A DNA stretch of 64,000 bases. Origin: CAVPUA01 sp963828015 (GTDB lineage: Bacteria; Actinomycetota; Actinomycetes; Mycobacteriales; Jatrophihabitantaceae). The notes under the pieces are model-generated. The model did not search any database. It saw only the letters and a list, made by a program, of their open reading frames with translations, and was not told where the DNA came from. The translations under genes and the position numbers were made by a program. The stretch spans positions 62,001 to 126,000 of the forward strand of contig CAWHCD010000008.1 in the NCBI GenBank assembly GCA_963828015.1, written 5' to 3'. Below are positions 8,770 through 17,917 of this stretch, piece after piece; the first letter of the stretch is position 1, and each line of letters opens with the position of its first letter.

Positions 8770-9702
8770 GTGAACGCGTCACCGAACCACCTCGATTCGC
8801 CGATCGGCGTGGTCGTGGTCAACTATGGCTCGAGCGCGCTGGTGCGGGCCAACATCGCAGCGTTCGCTGATGCGATCGTGATCGTGGTCGACAACTTCAG
8901 CAGCGCGACCGAGCGGTCGACGCTGAAGTCCCTGTGTGACGAACGCGGGTGGACCTTCATCGGGCTGCCGGACAACCGCGGCTTCGGTCACGGCGTCAAC
9001 ATGGGCGTCGCCCGAGTCCGCAAGCTCGGCTGCTCGTCGGTGCTGTTGCTCAATCCCGATGCCCAGGTCAGCCCGGAGGTCCTCACGGCCCTGCGCCTGG
9101 CCGTGCTCGAGAATCCCGGTGCGCTGCTCTCGCCGGTGATCCTCGACTCGCAGGCCCGCGTGGTGTTCCAAGGCGTCGAGGTGGACGCTCGCAGCGGCCG
9201 GATCGTGCGAGCCGGAATGACGCCGTCCAGTCGGGTGGCCTGGCCCTGGCTGACCGCGGCCTGCCTGGCGGTGTCGGTCGAGTTGTTCGATCGCGTCGGC
9301 GGCTTCGACGACGGGTACTTCCTGTATTGGGAGGACGTCGACTTCACCCACCGGGCTGCGCTCGCCGGCGCCGAACTGATCGTGCGGGAGGATCTGCGCG
9401 CCATCCATGACGAGGGCCTGACGCAGGGCGATCAGGTCGGGACGGCCAAGTCGTTCGGCTACTACTACTTCAACTCGCGCAATCGCCTGGTCTTCGGGGC
9501 TCAGCACCTGTCCCGGGTGGCTCTGCTGCGGTGGATGCTCTGGACGCCGTATGAGAGCTGGGCCATCCTGCTGCGAGGCGGGCGGCGGCAGCTGCTGCAC
9601 TCCCGCGCCCCGTTGCGGGCGATCATCACCGGCTCGGGCGCGGGCCTGTGGCGAGCGGCAGTGGCCCTGATTCGGCGTCCGGTGCCGCGGGTGGCACCGT
9701 GA
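8770..9702 (+). CDS. GT2-family glycosyltransferase (rhamnosyltransferase-like)
   Basis: Inverting GT-A fold glycosyltransferase of 310 residues, cytoplasmic or membrane-associated. The N-terminal nucleotide-sugar fold begins with IGVVVVNYGSS, and LLLNPDAQV near residue 95 supplies the metal-binding Asp. GGFDDGYFLYWEDVDF (about 177-192) is the typical acceptor/catalytic-base segment of WbbL-like rhamnosyltransferases. The C-terminal part (FNSRNRLVFGAQHL) matches the same group. The start is GTG at 8770. Its stop overlaps the flippase start as GTGA at 9699-9702, so the two are translationally coupled. The sugar is probably a deoxyhexose such as rhamnose, but that is inferred from family resemblance. 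Confidence 0.87.
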   Translation: MNASPNHLDSPIGVVVVNYGSSALVRANIAAFADAIVIVVDNFSSATERSTLKSLCDERGWTFIGLPDNRGFGHGVNMGVARVRKLGCSSVLLLNPDAQVSPEVLTALRLAVLENPGALLSPVILDSQARVVFQGVEVDARSGRIVRAGMTPSSRVAWPWLTAACLAVSVELFDRVGGFDDGYFLYWEDVDFTHRAALAGAELIVREDLRAIHDEGLTQGDQVGTAKSFGYYYFNSRNRLVFGAQHLSRVALLRWMLWTPYESWAILLRGGRRQLLHSRAPLRAIITGSGAGLWRAAVALIRRPVPRVAP

Positions 9703-11249
9703 GCAGCCCCCCGCCGGTGGAGGAACCGCCCCTGCAGGTACCGCCGTTGGAGCTGCCGGCAGCCCTGTTGCCACCGGAGGCGGCGACGTCGCCGGAGGCG
9801 CCGACCCTTGGGACGACGGCCGCGCGCGGAGCAGTGATCACGACCGGTGGGCAGATCCTGCAGGTCGTTATGCAGATCGCCTCGGTGGTGGTGCTCGCCC
9901 GGTTGCTCAGTCCCACTGACTACGGCCTCTATGCCACTGTCCTGGTGGTGGTCGGGGTCGGCGAGATCTTTCGCGATTTCGGGCTTTCCTCGGCGGCCGT
10001 GCAAGCCAAGACGCTGAGCCGCTTCCAACGCGACAACCTCTTCTGGGTCAACCTGGGCATCGGCGTCGCGCTGACCTTGCTGGCGATCGTGCTGGCGCCG
10101 GCGTTCGCCGCCCTGTTCAACGAGCCGGCGCTGACCGGCATCACCCGAGTGTTGTCCTTCACGTTCCTGATCAACGCGATTGCCACCCAGCACCGGGCCG
10201 GGCTCAATCGCGATCTGCGTTTCGGTCAGCTGGCCCTGACCGACTTGCTCGCGCAGTTCATCGGGCTCACAGTGGCGATCGTCTGCGCCGCTCTGGGGGC
10301 CGGGTACTGGTCGCTGGTCGCGTCGCAGCTGGCGCAGGTGAGCACCGTGCTGGTGCTGGTGCTGGTGTTTGCCCGCTGGTTACCCAGGTGGTGGCGGCGC
10401 GGGCAGCCGATGCGGTCTTTTCTCATCTTCGGCCGCAACTATGTCGCGACCTCTCTCGTGGGGTATCTGGGCAACAACGTCGATGCGACGACGATCGCGC
10501 TGCGCTTCGGGGCGGCGCCGCTGGGCATCTACACCAGAGCCTTCCAGCTGGTGATGAATCCGCTCAACCAGTTCCGGGCGCCGGCGACCACGGTGGCGCT
10601 ACCCGTACTCTCGCGGCTGCAGGACGACCTCGGTCGGGCCAACGAATATCTGCGTCGTGGTCAGCTGGCGATGGGCTACACGATCGTCGCCGCGCTGGCG
10701 ATCGGGGCTGGAGCGGCCACGCCCATCGTCGACCTGATGCTCGGGCCGACCTGGCATCAGACGATCCCGATCTTCGCGCTGCTCGCCATTTCGGGGATCC
10801 TGCAGACGATTGCCTACGTCGGCTACTGGGCCTACCTGTCGCGCGGGCTGACCGCCGACCTCTTCCGCTACACGATCCTGACGACGGCGCTGCTCGCGGC
10901 CTGCATCGTCATCGGCAGCCAGTGGGGCGTCAACGGGGTAGCGGCCGGGTTCACCGTGGCGTACGCGATCGAGTGGCCGTTGTCGCTGTGGTGGCTCAGC
11001 CGACGCACGGTGTACCCGGTGCGGGCGTTGTACTCCGGGGCCAGCCGCATCCTGGTGACCGGAGGGCTGGCCGGATTGGCCTCCTTCGGCGTGTGCCGGG
11101 CCCTGGCCAGTGCGCCGAACGTGGTCATCCTGCTCTGCGCCGCCGCGGCCGGTCTGTGCGTCTACCTGCTCTGCGCGCTGCTCAGTGGGCGGGTGCGCGA
11201 GGACCTGGGTGGGGTGCGCGACATCGGGCGCCGGGTGCTGCACCGCTGA
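9699..11249 (+). CDS. Wzx-type polysaccharide flippase (MOP superfamily)
   Basis: Polytopic membrane protein of 516 residues, predicted to move lipid-linked oligosaccharide units across the membrane. A Pro/Glu-rich cytoplasmic N terminus of about 35 residues precedes GAVITTGGQILQVVMQIASV, the usual first helix of RfbX/Wzx proteins, followed by about a dozen hydrophobic segments. The motif LSPTDYGLYATVLVVVG near residue 75 is typical. I place the start at GTG 9699, overlapping the upstream stop; an in-frame start at 9648 would lie inside the glycosyltransferase gene. Leu 228 is a rare TTA codon (10380-10382). The coupling to a glycosyltransferase supports a Wzx/Wzy-style assembly pathway. Confidence 0.87.
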   Translation: MSSPPPVEEPPLQVPPLELPAALLPPEAATSPEAPTLGTTAARGAVITTGGQILQVVMQIASVVVLARLLSPTDYGLYATVLVVVGVGEIFRDFGLSSAAVQAKTLSRFQRDNLFWVNLGIGVALTLLAIVLAPAFAALFNEPALTGITRVLSFTFLINAIATQHRAGLNRDLRFGQLALTDLLAQFIGLTVAIVCAALGAGYWSLVASQLAQVSTVLVLVLVFARWLPRWWRRGQPMRSFLIFGRNYVATSLVGYLGNNVDATTIALRFGAAPLGIYTRAFQLVMNPLNQFRAPATTVALPVLSRLQDDLGRANEYLRRGQLAMGYTIVAALAIGAGAATPIVDLMLGPTWHQTIPIFALLAISGILQTIAYVGYWAYLSRGLTADLFRYTILTTALLAACIVIGSQWGVNGVAAGFTVAYAIEWPLSLWWLSRRTVYPVRALYSGASRILVTGGLAGLASFGVCRALASAPNVVILLCAAAAGLCVYLLCALLSGRVREDLGGVRDIGRRVLHR

Positions 11250-11253
11250 TCGG

Positions 11254-11271
11254 GCGCCGCCGCATCGGCGC
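11254..11271. terminator. possible bidirectional terminator between convergent genes
   Basis: GCGCCG (11254-11259) and CGGCGC (11266-11271) pair around a 6-base loop in the 25-bp gap between the convergent flippase and deacetylase genes. The stem is short, so the call is tentative. Confidence 0.35.
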
Positions 11272-11274
11272 GGG

Positions 11275-12012
11275 TCAGCGTTTGAACCAGGCGGTTCTGA
11301 CCGGTTGGCCGGTGCTCAGTGCCGCGGTCAACGACGATCCGCTCAGCCCGTTCTCGCCCAGGGTGTCGAGCACCCGGGTGACCAGTTCGCCGCGATCAAT
11401 ACGCGGCGCGGGACCGTCGTCGACACCGTCCTCGAGCGTGGCGAAGCCGTCATGGCCGAGCAGGATCGAGCCGGCCGAGGTGCCCTCGGTGGCCCGTCGC
11501 ACCCGTTCGTGCTGCTCGACGTCGGCGTTGTCCGCGCTCGATGGCCCCCACAGCACCGGGAGGACACCCGCCGTCTTCACCGCGCGCCAGCTGCGCAACG
11601 TCTGCCGGCCATAGGGCGGACGCACCCAATCCACCCGACGCCCGATCGCGTCTTCGAGCTCGGCCCGCCCGTCGGCGGTGCGTTGCTGGATCTCTCGGTA
11701 ACCAAAGCCGGTCAGCCGCTGGTGATCCAGACCGTGCAACGCGATCTCGTGGCCCTCCGAGCGGACCTCCTGGAGCAGCTGCGGATACTTGCGCGCGCGG
11801 GTCAGTAACACGAAGAAGGTCGCGGTGGCCCGATGATCGGCCAGTGCGGTGAGCACCGCTTCGGTGCCACCGGGCTCGGGGCCGTCGTCGTAGGTGAGCA
11901 CCACACGGTTTCCGCAGTCGCGCACGGCGGTGACCGATCCGAGGACCGTCGCCTTGCGCTGCAGGTAGCGTTTGGCCGCCCGGGGCGCGGTATGCAGAAT
12001 GCCAGTGCTCAT
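11275..12012 (-). CDS. polysaccharide deacetylase (NodB homology, CE4)
   Basis: Metal-dependent deacetylase of 245 residues, predicted to remove N- or O-acetyl groups from a surface polysaccharide or peptidoglycan. The NodB motifs are present: TYDDGP (residues about 41-46) with the catalytic base and metal Asp, HGLDH (about 93-97) with the two metal-binding His, and RPPYG (about 130). No clear signal peptide is visible, only a short amphipathic N terminus, so the site of action is uncertain. Its ATG overlaps the stop of the upstream glycosyltransferase as ATGA (12009-12012), forming a two-gene leftward operon. It may trim the same glycan made by the neighbouring enzymes. Confidence 0.87.
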   Translation of the reverse strand: MSTGILHTAPRAAKRYLQRKATVLGSVTAVRDCGNRVVLTYDDGPEPGGTEAVLTALADHRATATFFVLLTRARKYPQLLQEVRSEGHEIALHGLDHQRLTGFGYREIQQRTADGRAELEDAIGRRVDWVRPPYGRQTLRSWRAVKTAGVLPVLWGPSSADNADVEQHERVRRATEGTSAGSILLGHDGFATLEDGVDDGPAPRIDRGELVTRVLDTLGENGLSGSSLTAALSTGQPVRTAWFKR

Positions 12013-12971
12013 TGCTGGGCCTCACTGTCGCGGGCGTACTCGCGGTAGACGATGTTCAGCGCCCCGGCGATCATGCCACCGCCGCGATAGAGCATGCGCA
12101 AGCCCAACGCGTCGTGGGACAGGTTGCCGGTCAGTCGGCCCAGTAGGTGGCGGGCCGAGCCGAGGAAGACCCGGGTCAACCCGCGCCCGACGCAGGTCGC
12201 GCGCGTGGCCAGTCGGGCGCCTCGCCCCGCGGCCATCCGCAGCTCGACCACGCTGCTGGTGTTGCCGTGGCTCCAGGAGCGCCGTAGCAGCCAGTCCCTG
12301 GTCAGCCGCTTGGCCGGGACGAGGTCGTCGGCGACCGACTCATCACACCAGACAATGCGACCGCCCCGGTTGGTGAGCCTCCGGCTGAGCAGATTGTCCT
12401 CGCCGCCCGAGAGTCCGAGCGTGACGTCGAAGCGGACACCGAGTCGGCGGATCTGGCGCAGGTCGAGCAGCAGATTTCCGGCGGCGGCGACGGGAATCTC
12501 GGTCCCGGATGGCATCCGCGGCCGGGCAAAGAAGTCACCCGCCGCGATCCACGGTGAGAGCTCGCCGTCGAAGGCCGACTCGACCCGCCCCATCACGGCC
12601 GCCGCCTGGGTGCTCCGCCAGGTGCTGACGATGCTCGAGAGCCAGCGGGGCCGCGGGACCTCGTCGTCGTCGATATAGACCAGGAGGTCGCTGGCCGCGG
12701 CCTCGTCCAGCGCACGATTGCGGGCGCTCGCGATGCCCGGGCTCGACTCGATGACGTAGCGCAAGGCCGGATGCCCGATGTCGCGCGTTGCCGCCTCGGC
12801 GGTACCCGCGGGGTCGTTGTCCACCACGAGGACATCGACGCTGAGGCCCGCGTCAGCGGCGTTGACCTCGTCCACCTGGGCCAGGACGCCGGCCAAAGTC
12901 TTGGTGAGCTCGTCGGGCCGCTGGAACGTCAGGATGCCCACCGTCAGCTTCAGGACATCATTTGCTGACAC
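12009..12971 (-). CDS. GT2-family glycosyltransferase
   Basis: GT-A fold transferase of about 320 residues. It opens with LTVGILTFQRPDEL, the standard first strand of GT2 enzymes, and contains VYIDDDEVPRPRWL (DxD-like metal site) near residue 105 and an SGGEDNLLSRRL segment near 205 that corresponds to the ED acceptor motif. I prefer the GTG at 12971, 8-10 residues before the first strand. The frame stays open to 13064, but that would overlap the start of the divergent gene at 13043. Neither start has a clear ribosome binding site. It is translationally coupled to the deacetylase downstream. Donor and acceptor are unknown. Confidence 0.83.
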   Translation of the reverse strand: MSANDVLKLTVGILTFQRPDELTKTLAGVLAQVDEVNAADAGLSVDVLVVDNDPAGTAEAATRDIGHPALRYVIESSPGIASARNRALDEAAASDLLVYIDDDEVPRPRWLSSIVSTWRSTQAAAVMGRVESAFDGELSPWIAAGDFFARPRMPSGTEIPVAAAGNLLLDLRQIRRLGVRFDVTLGLSGGEDNLLSRRLTNRGGRIVWCDESVADDLVPAKRLTRDWLLRRSWSHGNTSSVVELRMAAGRGARLATRATCVGRGLTRVFLGSARHLLGRLTGNLSHDALGLRMLYRGGGMIAGALNIVYREYARDSEAQQ

Positions 12972-13042
12972 GGACAAAAGTATCGTTGGTTGCCCGCGAG
13001 CCCGCAATTTGACCGGCCCGGCGTCGATGTCAGACTTGCGGC

Positions 13043-14080
13043 GTGCGTCTACGTCCACAGTCACGGGAAGGCCGCGACCGCCCGTTCGTGGTCATGTCCT
13101 CGGCGCCGTCGCCTATCCCGTCCACGAATCCCTACATCGTGATGCTCAACGAGGCGATCGACGACGTGCCGGGTGTGCGCCTGGAGTTCTTCAGCTGGCG
13201 CCGGGCGGTCCTCGGCCCGTTCGACGTACTGCACGTGCATTGGCCCGAGACGCTGGTGACCGGACGATCGCGCGGCAAGCGCATAGCCCGCCAGCTGCTG
13301 TTCTGCGTCATGTTGCTGCGCATGTGGTGGCTGCGGATTCCTTTGGTGCGCACGGTGCATAACCTCGAGTTCCCGCGCGACATCTCTACCTTCGAGCGGT
13401 GGCTGTTGCGCCTGACCGAACGCCGCACGACCCTGCGCATTCGGGTGAATGCGCACACCGAGATCGCTTCCGGGCCGGTCGAAACGATCGTGCACGGGCA
13501 CTATCAGGACTGGTTCGCCGCGTACCCGACGGTGCCCACCGTGCCCGGTCGGATCACTTTCTTTGGTGCCATTCGCCGTTACAAGGGCGCGCAGGGCCTG
13601 GTCGAGGCCTTCCGCGACACCCACGATGAGACCTTGACGCTGCGCGTCGCCGGGCGACCGTCCACGGACGCCCTGGCCGACGAGCTGAAAGCCGCGGCGG
13701 GTGATGATCCACGGATCGGGTTGTCGTTTGCTTTCCTCAGCGATGCGGAGTTGGTTCGCGAGGTGAGCGAGGCCGAGCTAGTCGTGTTGCCCTATCCGGA
13801 GATGCACAACTCCGGTGGCGTGCTGGCCGCCCTTTCCCTGGATCGACCGGTGCTCGTCGCGGACAACGAAGTCAACCGTGAGCTGGCCGCCGAGGTCGGG
13901 CCGGGCTGGCTGCTCAGCTACGAGGCTCCACTGCGCGCCCGCCATCTCAGCGACGCGCTGGCCGAGCTACGACGGGTCGGCGAGCGTGGTCGTCCTGACC
14001 TCAGTGCCCGCGGCTGGACCGAGGTCGGTGAGTTGCACGTCGCCGCCTTCCGACGGGCGGTCGAGCTGCTCGCCGGCTGA
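13043..14080 (+). CDS. GT-B glycosyltransferase (group 1 type)
   Basis: Predicted cytoplasmic glycosyltransferase of about 345 residues. The segment DVLHVHWPET (about residues 66-75) and the donor half starting at GRITFFGAIRRYKGAQGL (about 168-185) are typical of GT-B polysaccharide enzymes, and LPYPEMHNSGGVLAALSLDRP near residue 250 is the donor-binding loop. The longest start is GTG 13043; ATG 13094 gives a version 17 residues shorter, and neither has a convincing ribosome binding site. It is divergent from the GT2/deacetylase pair. Its last 114 bp overlap the 3' end of the convergent ligase gene, which is unusual and may mean that one of the two tails is read in the wrong frame. Confidence 0.82.
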   Translation: MRLRPQSREGRDRPFVVMSSAPSPIPSTNPYIVMLNEAIDDVPGVRLEFFSWRRAVLGPFDVLHVHWPETLVTGRSRGKRIARQLLFCVMLLRMWWLRIPLVRTVHNLEFPRDISTFERWLLRLTERRTTLRIRVNAHTEIASGPVETIVHGHYQDWFAAYPTVPTVPGRITFFGAIRRYKGAQGLVEAFRDTHDETLTLRVAGRPSTDALADELKAAAGDDPRIGLSFAFLSDAELVREVSEAELVVLPYPEMHNSGGVLAALSLDRPVLVADNEVNRELAAEVGPGWLLSYEAPLRARHLSDALAELRRVGERGRPDLSARGWTEVGELHVAAFRRAVELLAG

Positions 14081-15352
14081 ACGTCGGGCGGTCAGCGCTA
14101 GCCCCACGGCCAGCACCAAGGTCGGCGCGGCGGACAGGAACGGACTGAAGAGCACGTTCCAGAGCGTCCAGAAACTCAGGAACAGTAACAGCGCACTTGC
14201 CGCGCGCCGCGAAATCGATTCGGCCAGTCCGCGCACGACCAGGAACGCGATGTAGATGATCAACGCCAAACCGATGAGGCCGAAATGGGCCCAGACGTCG
14301 GCCGCGGTGGAGTGCAACTCGAAGTGGCCACCGAACATGAACTGATCCACGTAGTTGTTGTTCGGGTCGTAGTGAATGTCTGACATCCCGGTCTTGGCCT
14401 GGAGCACCTCGGTCGGGGTCGGGGCCACACCGACGCCGAAGCCGAACGGATGGTGCTTGAACAGCGCGATCGAGGCCGCCAGTTCGGGCCGCCCGCCCAG
14501 GATGAGGGAGCCCGATGCGTCGATCTGGGCCACCGTGCGTTCCTGGGCCGCCTTGCCGAGGTAGCCCCCGACCAACAGGGTCGTGCCCAAGTAGTAGATG
14601 ACGATCGCCAGCCCGCCCATCATGGCGACCGTCCACGTCCAGGACGCGCGGCGGGAGAGGATCCGTGGCCGCGCCTGCCAGACGACGAGGATGCCGGCGA
14701 GCAGGAAGGTGGCGAAGTAGGAGCGCGAGTCGGAGGTCACCGAGATGAGCGCGAGCACGACGAGCACGGCGAGTTCCCAGATGCGCCACCGGGGCCGGTT
14801 CACGCAGGACAGCGCGACGACGGCGACGGCGACGGCACCCCCGTATTTCCAGGGATTGGTCGAAAAGGCCGAGTCGGGCGAGACGGCCAGAGACCCGATC
14901 AGACCGAGTCCGTACCAGAAGCCGAGCCAGGCGGGTGACAGCGTGCGGCGGCTCCACAACACCACCGCGATTCCGGTCAGCGAGTTGACCATGAGCATCG
15001 TGTCGTCCAGGCTCAGCCCGCGTCCCACCCCGTGTTCGGGTTTGGCCAGTTCGCTCAGGACGAGTCCGGACGCCACGGTGAGCGCGCCCAGCAGCATCAA
15101 CGGCCGGGCCCCGCGGTAGTCGCGCAGAACCGGCAGCCAGAGCGGAGCCATCAGGATGGCGAGGACGCCGCCCACGGTGAAGGCCCCCGCGACGCCGCCC
15201 CCAAGGTGCTTGTCGACGCCGATCAGCAGGAGCGCGAACGCCGCGAGGTACTTCTCGGGCACGGTCGCCGCGGCTCGGGCGTCAGTGTCGACCGCCTCGG
15301 CGGGGTCGGAGAGGGGAGTCGTCGAGGGCGCGATCGTCGAGGTGGACTGCAC
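13967..15352 (-). CDS. O-antigen ligase/Wzy-family membrane protein
   Basis: Polytopic membrane protein of 461 residues with about ten or eleven hydrophobic segments and one large extracytoplasmic loop near residues 270-365, the layout of O-antigen ligases and Wzy polymerases. The loop contains HHPFGFGVGVAPTP and ends with a His-rich stretch (FMFGGHFELHS) before the next helix, as in this family. In a Gram-positive cell it would polymerise or transfer the exported repeat units. The soluble tail of about 35 residues is encoded opposite the 3' end of the neighbouring glycosyltransferase. The start at 15352 has no strong ribosome binding site. No other annotation fits the topology better. Confidence 0.8.
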   Translation of the reverse strand: MQSTSTIAPSTTPLSDPAEAVDTDARAAATVPEKYLAAFALLLIGVDKHLGGGVAGAFTVGGVLAILMAPLWLPVLRDYRGARPLMLLGALTVASGLVLSELAKPEHGVGRGLSLDDTMLMVNSLTGIAVVLWSRRTLSPAWLGFWYGLGLIGSLAVSPDSAFSTNPWKYGGAVAVAVVALSCVNRPRWRIWELAVLVVLALISVTSDSRSYFATFLLAGILVVWQARPRILSRRASWTWTVAMMGGLAIVIYYLGTTLLVGGYLGKAAQERTVAQIDASGSLILGGRPELAASIALFKHHPFGFGVGVAPTPTEVLQAKTGMSDIHYDPNNNYVDQFMFGGHFELHSTAADVWAHFGLIGLALIIYIAFLVVRGLAESISRRAASALLLFLSFWTLWNVLFSPFLSAAPTLVLAVGLALTARRSAGEQLDRPSEGGDVQLTDLGPAAGTEVRTTTLADPS

Positions 15353-15490
15353 CGGCCGACCCCCTCCGCACTACGCTACGCACACGGTGGCGCCGCCTGC
15401 GCGTACGCCCGAATGAGCTCCCTGATCGCCAGCCGTCCGGGCTAACGGTGAAAACGATGAGTCCCGATTCACCGCAACTTGGGCGTGCCG

Positions 15491-15510
15491 TCTAATATTA
15501 ATGTTAACTG
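15491..15510 (+). promoter_or_regulatory. AT-rich island upstream of the BY-kinase gene
   Basis: In the 255-bp gap 15353-15607, this 20-bp patch is nearly all A/T and holds two perfect palindromes, TAATATTA (15493-15500) and GTTAAC (15503-15508). It stands out in very GC-rich surroundings, about 100 bp before the start at 15608. It could be a promoter, an operator or a target for an AT-binding nucleoid protein. The rest of the gap shows nothing I can name. Confidence 0.35.
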
Positions 15511-15607
15511 AACGCGAACAGCGTCTAAAGCGCGTGGTCGGGGCTTTCTATCAGGTATAGGCCCAAAACGAGCGGCGGCGACCGGTTGGAAAGGGGATGT
15601 GCAGTCC

Positions 15608-17334
15608 ATGGATCTGCGCACATATCTGGCTGCCGTTCGCAAGGGCTGGTGGATCGTCGCCGTCCTGACCGTGCTCGGCGCAATTGGCGGTTACGCCTAT
15701 GCCGCCCATCAGACGCCGGTCTACGCCGCACACGTGAGTTTCTACGTCAGCACGCCGTCGGCCAGCCAGGAGAACATCTTCTCCAACGGCCAGTTCGCCC
15801 AGGATCGGGCCACCTCTTACGCCGAACTGCTCAGTAGCGACAAGCTGGCCACACAGGTCGTGGCGGACGCGCCCGAACTCGGTCTCACGGCCGAGCAGGT
15901 CGCCAGCACGATCTCGGCCGCCGCCGATCTCAACACCGTGATCGTCAAGGCCACGATCAAGGACACCTCGCCGTCCCAGGCGCTCGCCATTGCCACTGCG
16001 GTCGGCAACGAGTTCCCCAAGATGATCGACAGCCTCGACAATACCGCCGCCTCGGACTCGGTCACCTTGACCGTCGTGTCCGGCCCGTCGGTCTCCAGCG
16101 CGCCGGTCTCGCCCCGCAAGAGCGTCGACACCGCGATCGGCTTGGCGATCGGCTTCCTGCTCGGTCTGCTCATCGCGGTGCTGCGTGAGGCGCTCAACAC
16201 GAGTGTGCGTGATGCCGACACCGCAGCCGAGGTCACCGGGGCGCCGGTTCTGGCCAATGTGCCGCTGGATCGCGACGCCAAGCGGTCGCCGCTGGTGGTC
16301 GGCGCCGACACCCGCTCCGCCCGCGCTGAAGCGCTGCGCCAACTACGAACGAACCTCGAGTTCATCGACGCTGCGCGCCCGGCCAAGGTCATCACGATCA
16401 CGTCTTCGATCGTGTCCGAGGGTAAGTCGGCAACTACCGCCAACCTCGCGGTCGTCCTAGCTGAGGCCGGGCGCCGGGTATTGGTCATCGAGGCCGACCT
16501 GCGCCGCCCGCACGTCAGCGAGTACTTCGGACTCGAGCGGGCCATCGGGCTATCGAACGTGCTGGCCGGACAGGTCGAGGCGGACGCCGCGATCCAGTCC
16601 TGGGACCCGGGACGCATCGACGTGCTGGCCAGTGGGACCTTGCCGCCCAACCCGTCGGAGCTGCTCGGCAGCCCGGCGATGGCCCGGTTGCTGGCCGGGG
16701 TGCGTGAGCGTTACGACATCGTGCTGCTCGATACCCCGCCGCTGCTGCCGGTTACCGACGCCGCTGTGTTGGCCGTGGTGTCCGACGGCGTGATCATCGT
16801 CGTGCGGCACGGCAAGACCAAGCGGTCGCAGTTGGCCGCCGCGACGAAGTTGCTGTCCTCGGTCGGCGCCCACGTGATCGGGGTCGTGCTGAACATGAAG
16901 CCGACCGGGCGGCTGGCCAGCACCAAATACGGCTACTACTACGAGGACAAACCGGCGTCGTCGATCGAGACCGTACCGGTGGCCGAGGTCGCCGGCGGCA
17001 TGGTCGTCGTCATGGATGCCGAAGTGGTCGACGTGTTGCCTGCTGCCGCGGAGCCCGAGCCCGAGCCTGACGAGGTGCCCGAGCCCGAGGTTGACGAGGT
17101 GCCTGAGCCCGAGCCCGAGGTTGACGAGGTGCCTGAGCCCGAGCCGAGATCGAGCCCGAGGTTGACGAGGTGCCCGAGCCCGAGCCTGAGGCCGAGATCG
17201 ACTTTGCGGAACCGATCGAGGAGCGCGTACCCGAGCCGGCCATGGCCTCGCTCGCAGCGAGCGAGGTCACGATGGTCTCCCAGCGTCGAACGCGAGTCCG
17301 CGTGCGTAACCAGATCAACCGCGGCGTCAGCTGA
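15608..17334 (+). CDS. Wzz/BY-kinase polysaccharide co-polymerase (frameshifted tail)
   Basis: Bacterial tyrosine kinase fused to a chain-length regulator, controlling polymerisation and export of exopolysaccharide. Residues 1-190 are the Wzz part with membrane segments near 15-35 and 178-198. The kinase has Walker A SEGKSATTANLA (about 275), Walker A' VIEADLRRP and Walker B VLLDTPP, and a tyrosine cluster YGYYYED. The tail is built of Glu/Pro repeats. At about 17144-17146 one base appears missing (a repeat reads GAGCCG where GAGGCCG is expected). Restoring it gives a tail ending VRVRNQINRGVS and a stop at 17334, total about 575 residues. Without correction the frame runs on to 17902 opposite the phosphatase gene, which is implausible. 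I chose ATG 15608 over GTG 15599. Confidence 0.85.
17051..17205 (+). repeat. tandem Glu-Pro repeats in the BY-kinase tail
   Basis: Imperfect units of about 24-36 bp, built from GAGCCCGAG blocks and TTGACGAGGTGCC, encode an acidic EPEP..VDEVPEPE tail. Such a repeat is prone to slippage, and the frame break near 17145 lies inside it. Confidence 0.85.
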
Positions 17335-17368
17335 GCTGAGTGCCTCGGCCCGGCCGGCCCTCCAGCGG

Positions 17369-17917
17369 TCAGGGCGTGCCCGCCCCGATCGTCTTGGTGG
17401 CGGCGTCGATCTGCTCGGCGCAGTTGCGCAACGTCCGGCGAGCCCGGCCGGCTGGATCCTTCACCTCATCGCGTCCGACGTCGATCGGTTGCAGCCGTGG
17501 CCGGGCCGCGAGTGCCCGTTCCAACAGCCGGGAGCCATCCGACACGGGCGGCGCGGCCTGGGCGAGTCGGGCGAATTGGAGCAGCAGGAAGGTCCGTCCG
17601 AGGGCCGCGGGCTCGAGCGTCACGACGGCCCGGCGGTGCGATTCGTCGGCGGCCAGGATCAGGTCGGCAGCGCGAATCCGTGGCGTCGTGAGTCGACTGG
17701 AGCTCCAGCCCGAGACGGTGATGCCGCGTTCGGCCAGCAGCGCGCTCACCGCCGGGTCCAGGCCGTTGCCTTCCTCGGCCAGGACGCCCGCGGAGCTGAT
17801 CTCCCAGCTGGGATCGCTCGCGCGGCGCAGCAAATGCTCGGCCAGCGGGGAGCGGTAGCGGTTGGCTGTGCAGACCATCAGGACACGGAAATGAGGAGCT
17901 AGCGGGTCGCCGTCCAC
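17369..17917 (-). CDS. low-molecular-weight protein-tyrosine phosphatase
   Basis: Cytoplasmic phosphatase of about 182 residues, likely the partner that dephosphorylates the adjacent BY-kinase. The catalytic P-loop CTANRYRS (Cys and Arg of C-x5-R) lies near residue 16, and a Asp-Pro at VKDP near residue 155 may be the general acid. Length is slightly above the usual 150-165. I chose GTG 17917 because TATGAT ends six bases upstream, which would give a leaderless transcript; TTG at 17935 is the longest alternative. It converges on the kinase gene with 34 bp between the stops. Kinase and phosphatase side by side is the common arrangement in exopolysaccharide loci. Confidence 0.87.
   Translation of the reverse strand: MDGDPLAPHFRVLMVCTANRYRSPLAEHLLRRASDPSWEISSAGVLAEEGNGLDPAVSALLAERGITVSGWSSSRLTTPRIRAADLILAADESHRRAVVTLEPAALGRTFLLLQFARLAQAAPPVSDGSRLLERALAARPRLQPIDVGRDEVKDPAGRARRTLRNCAEQIDAATKTIGAGTP

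Noticed and set aside
17335..17902. Extension of the BY-kinase reading frame past its natural end
   Set aside because: It follows a frame slip in the repeat and runs antisense to the phosphatase gene with shadow-type composition.
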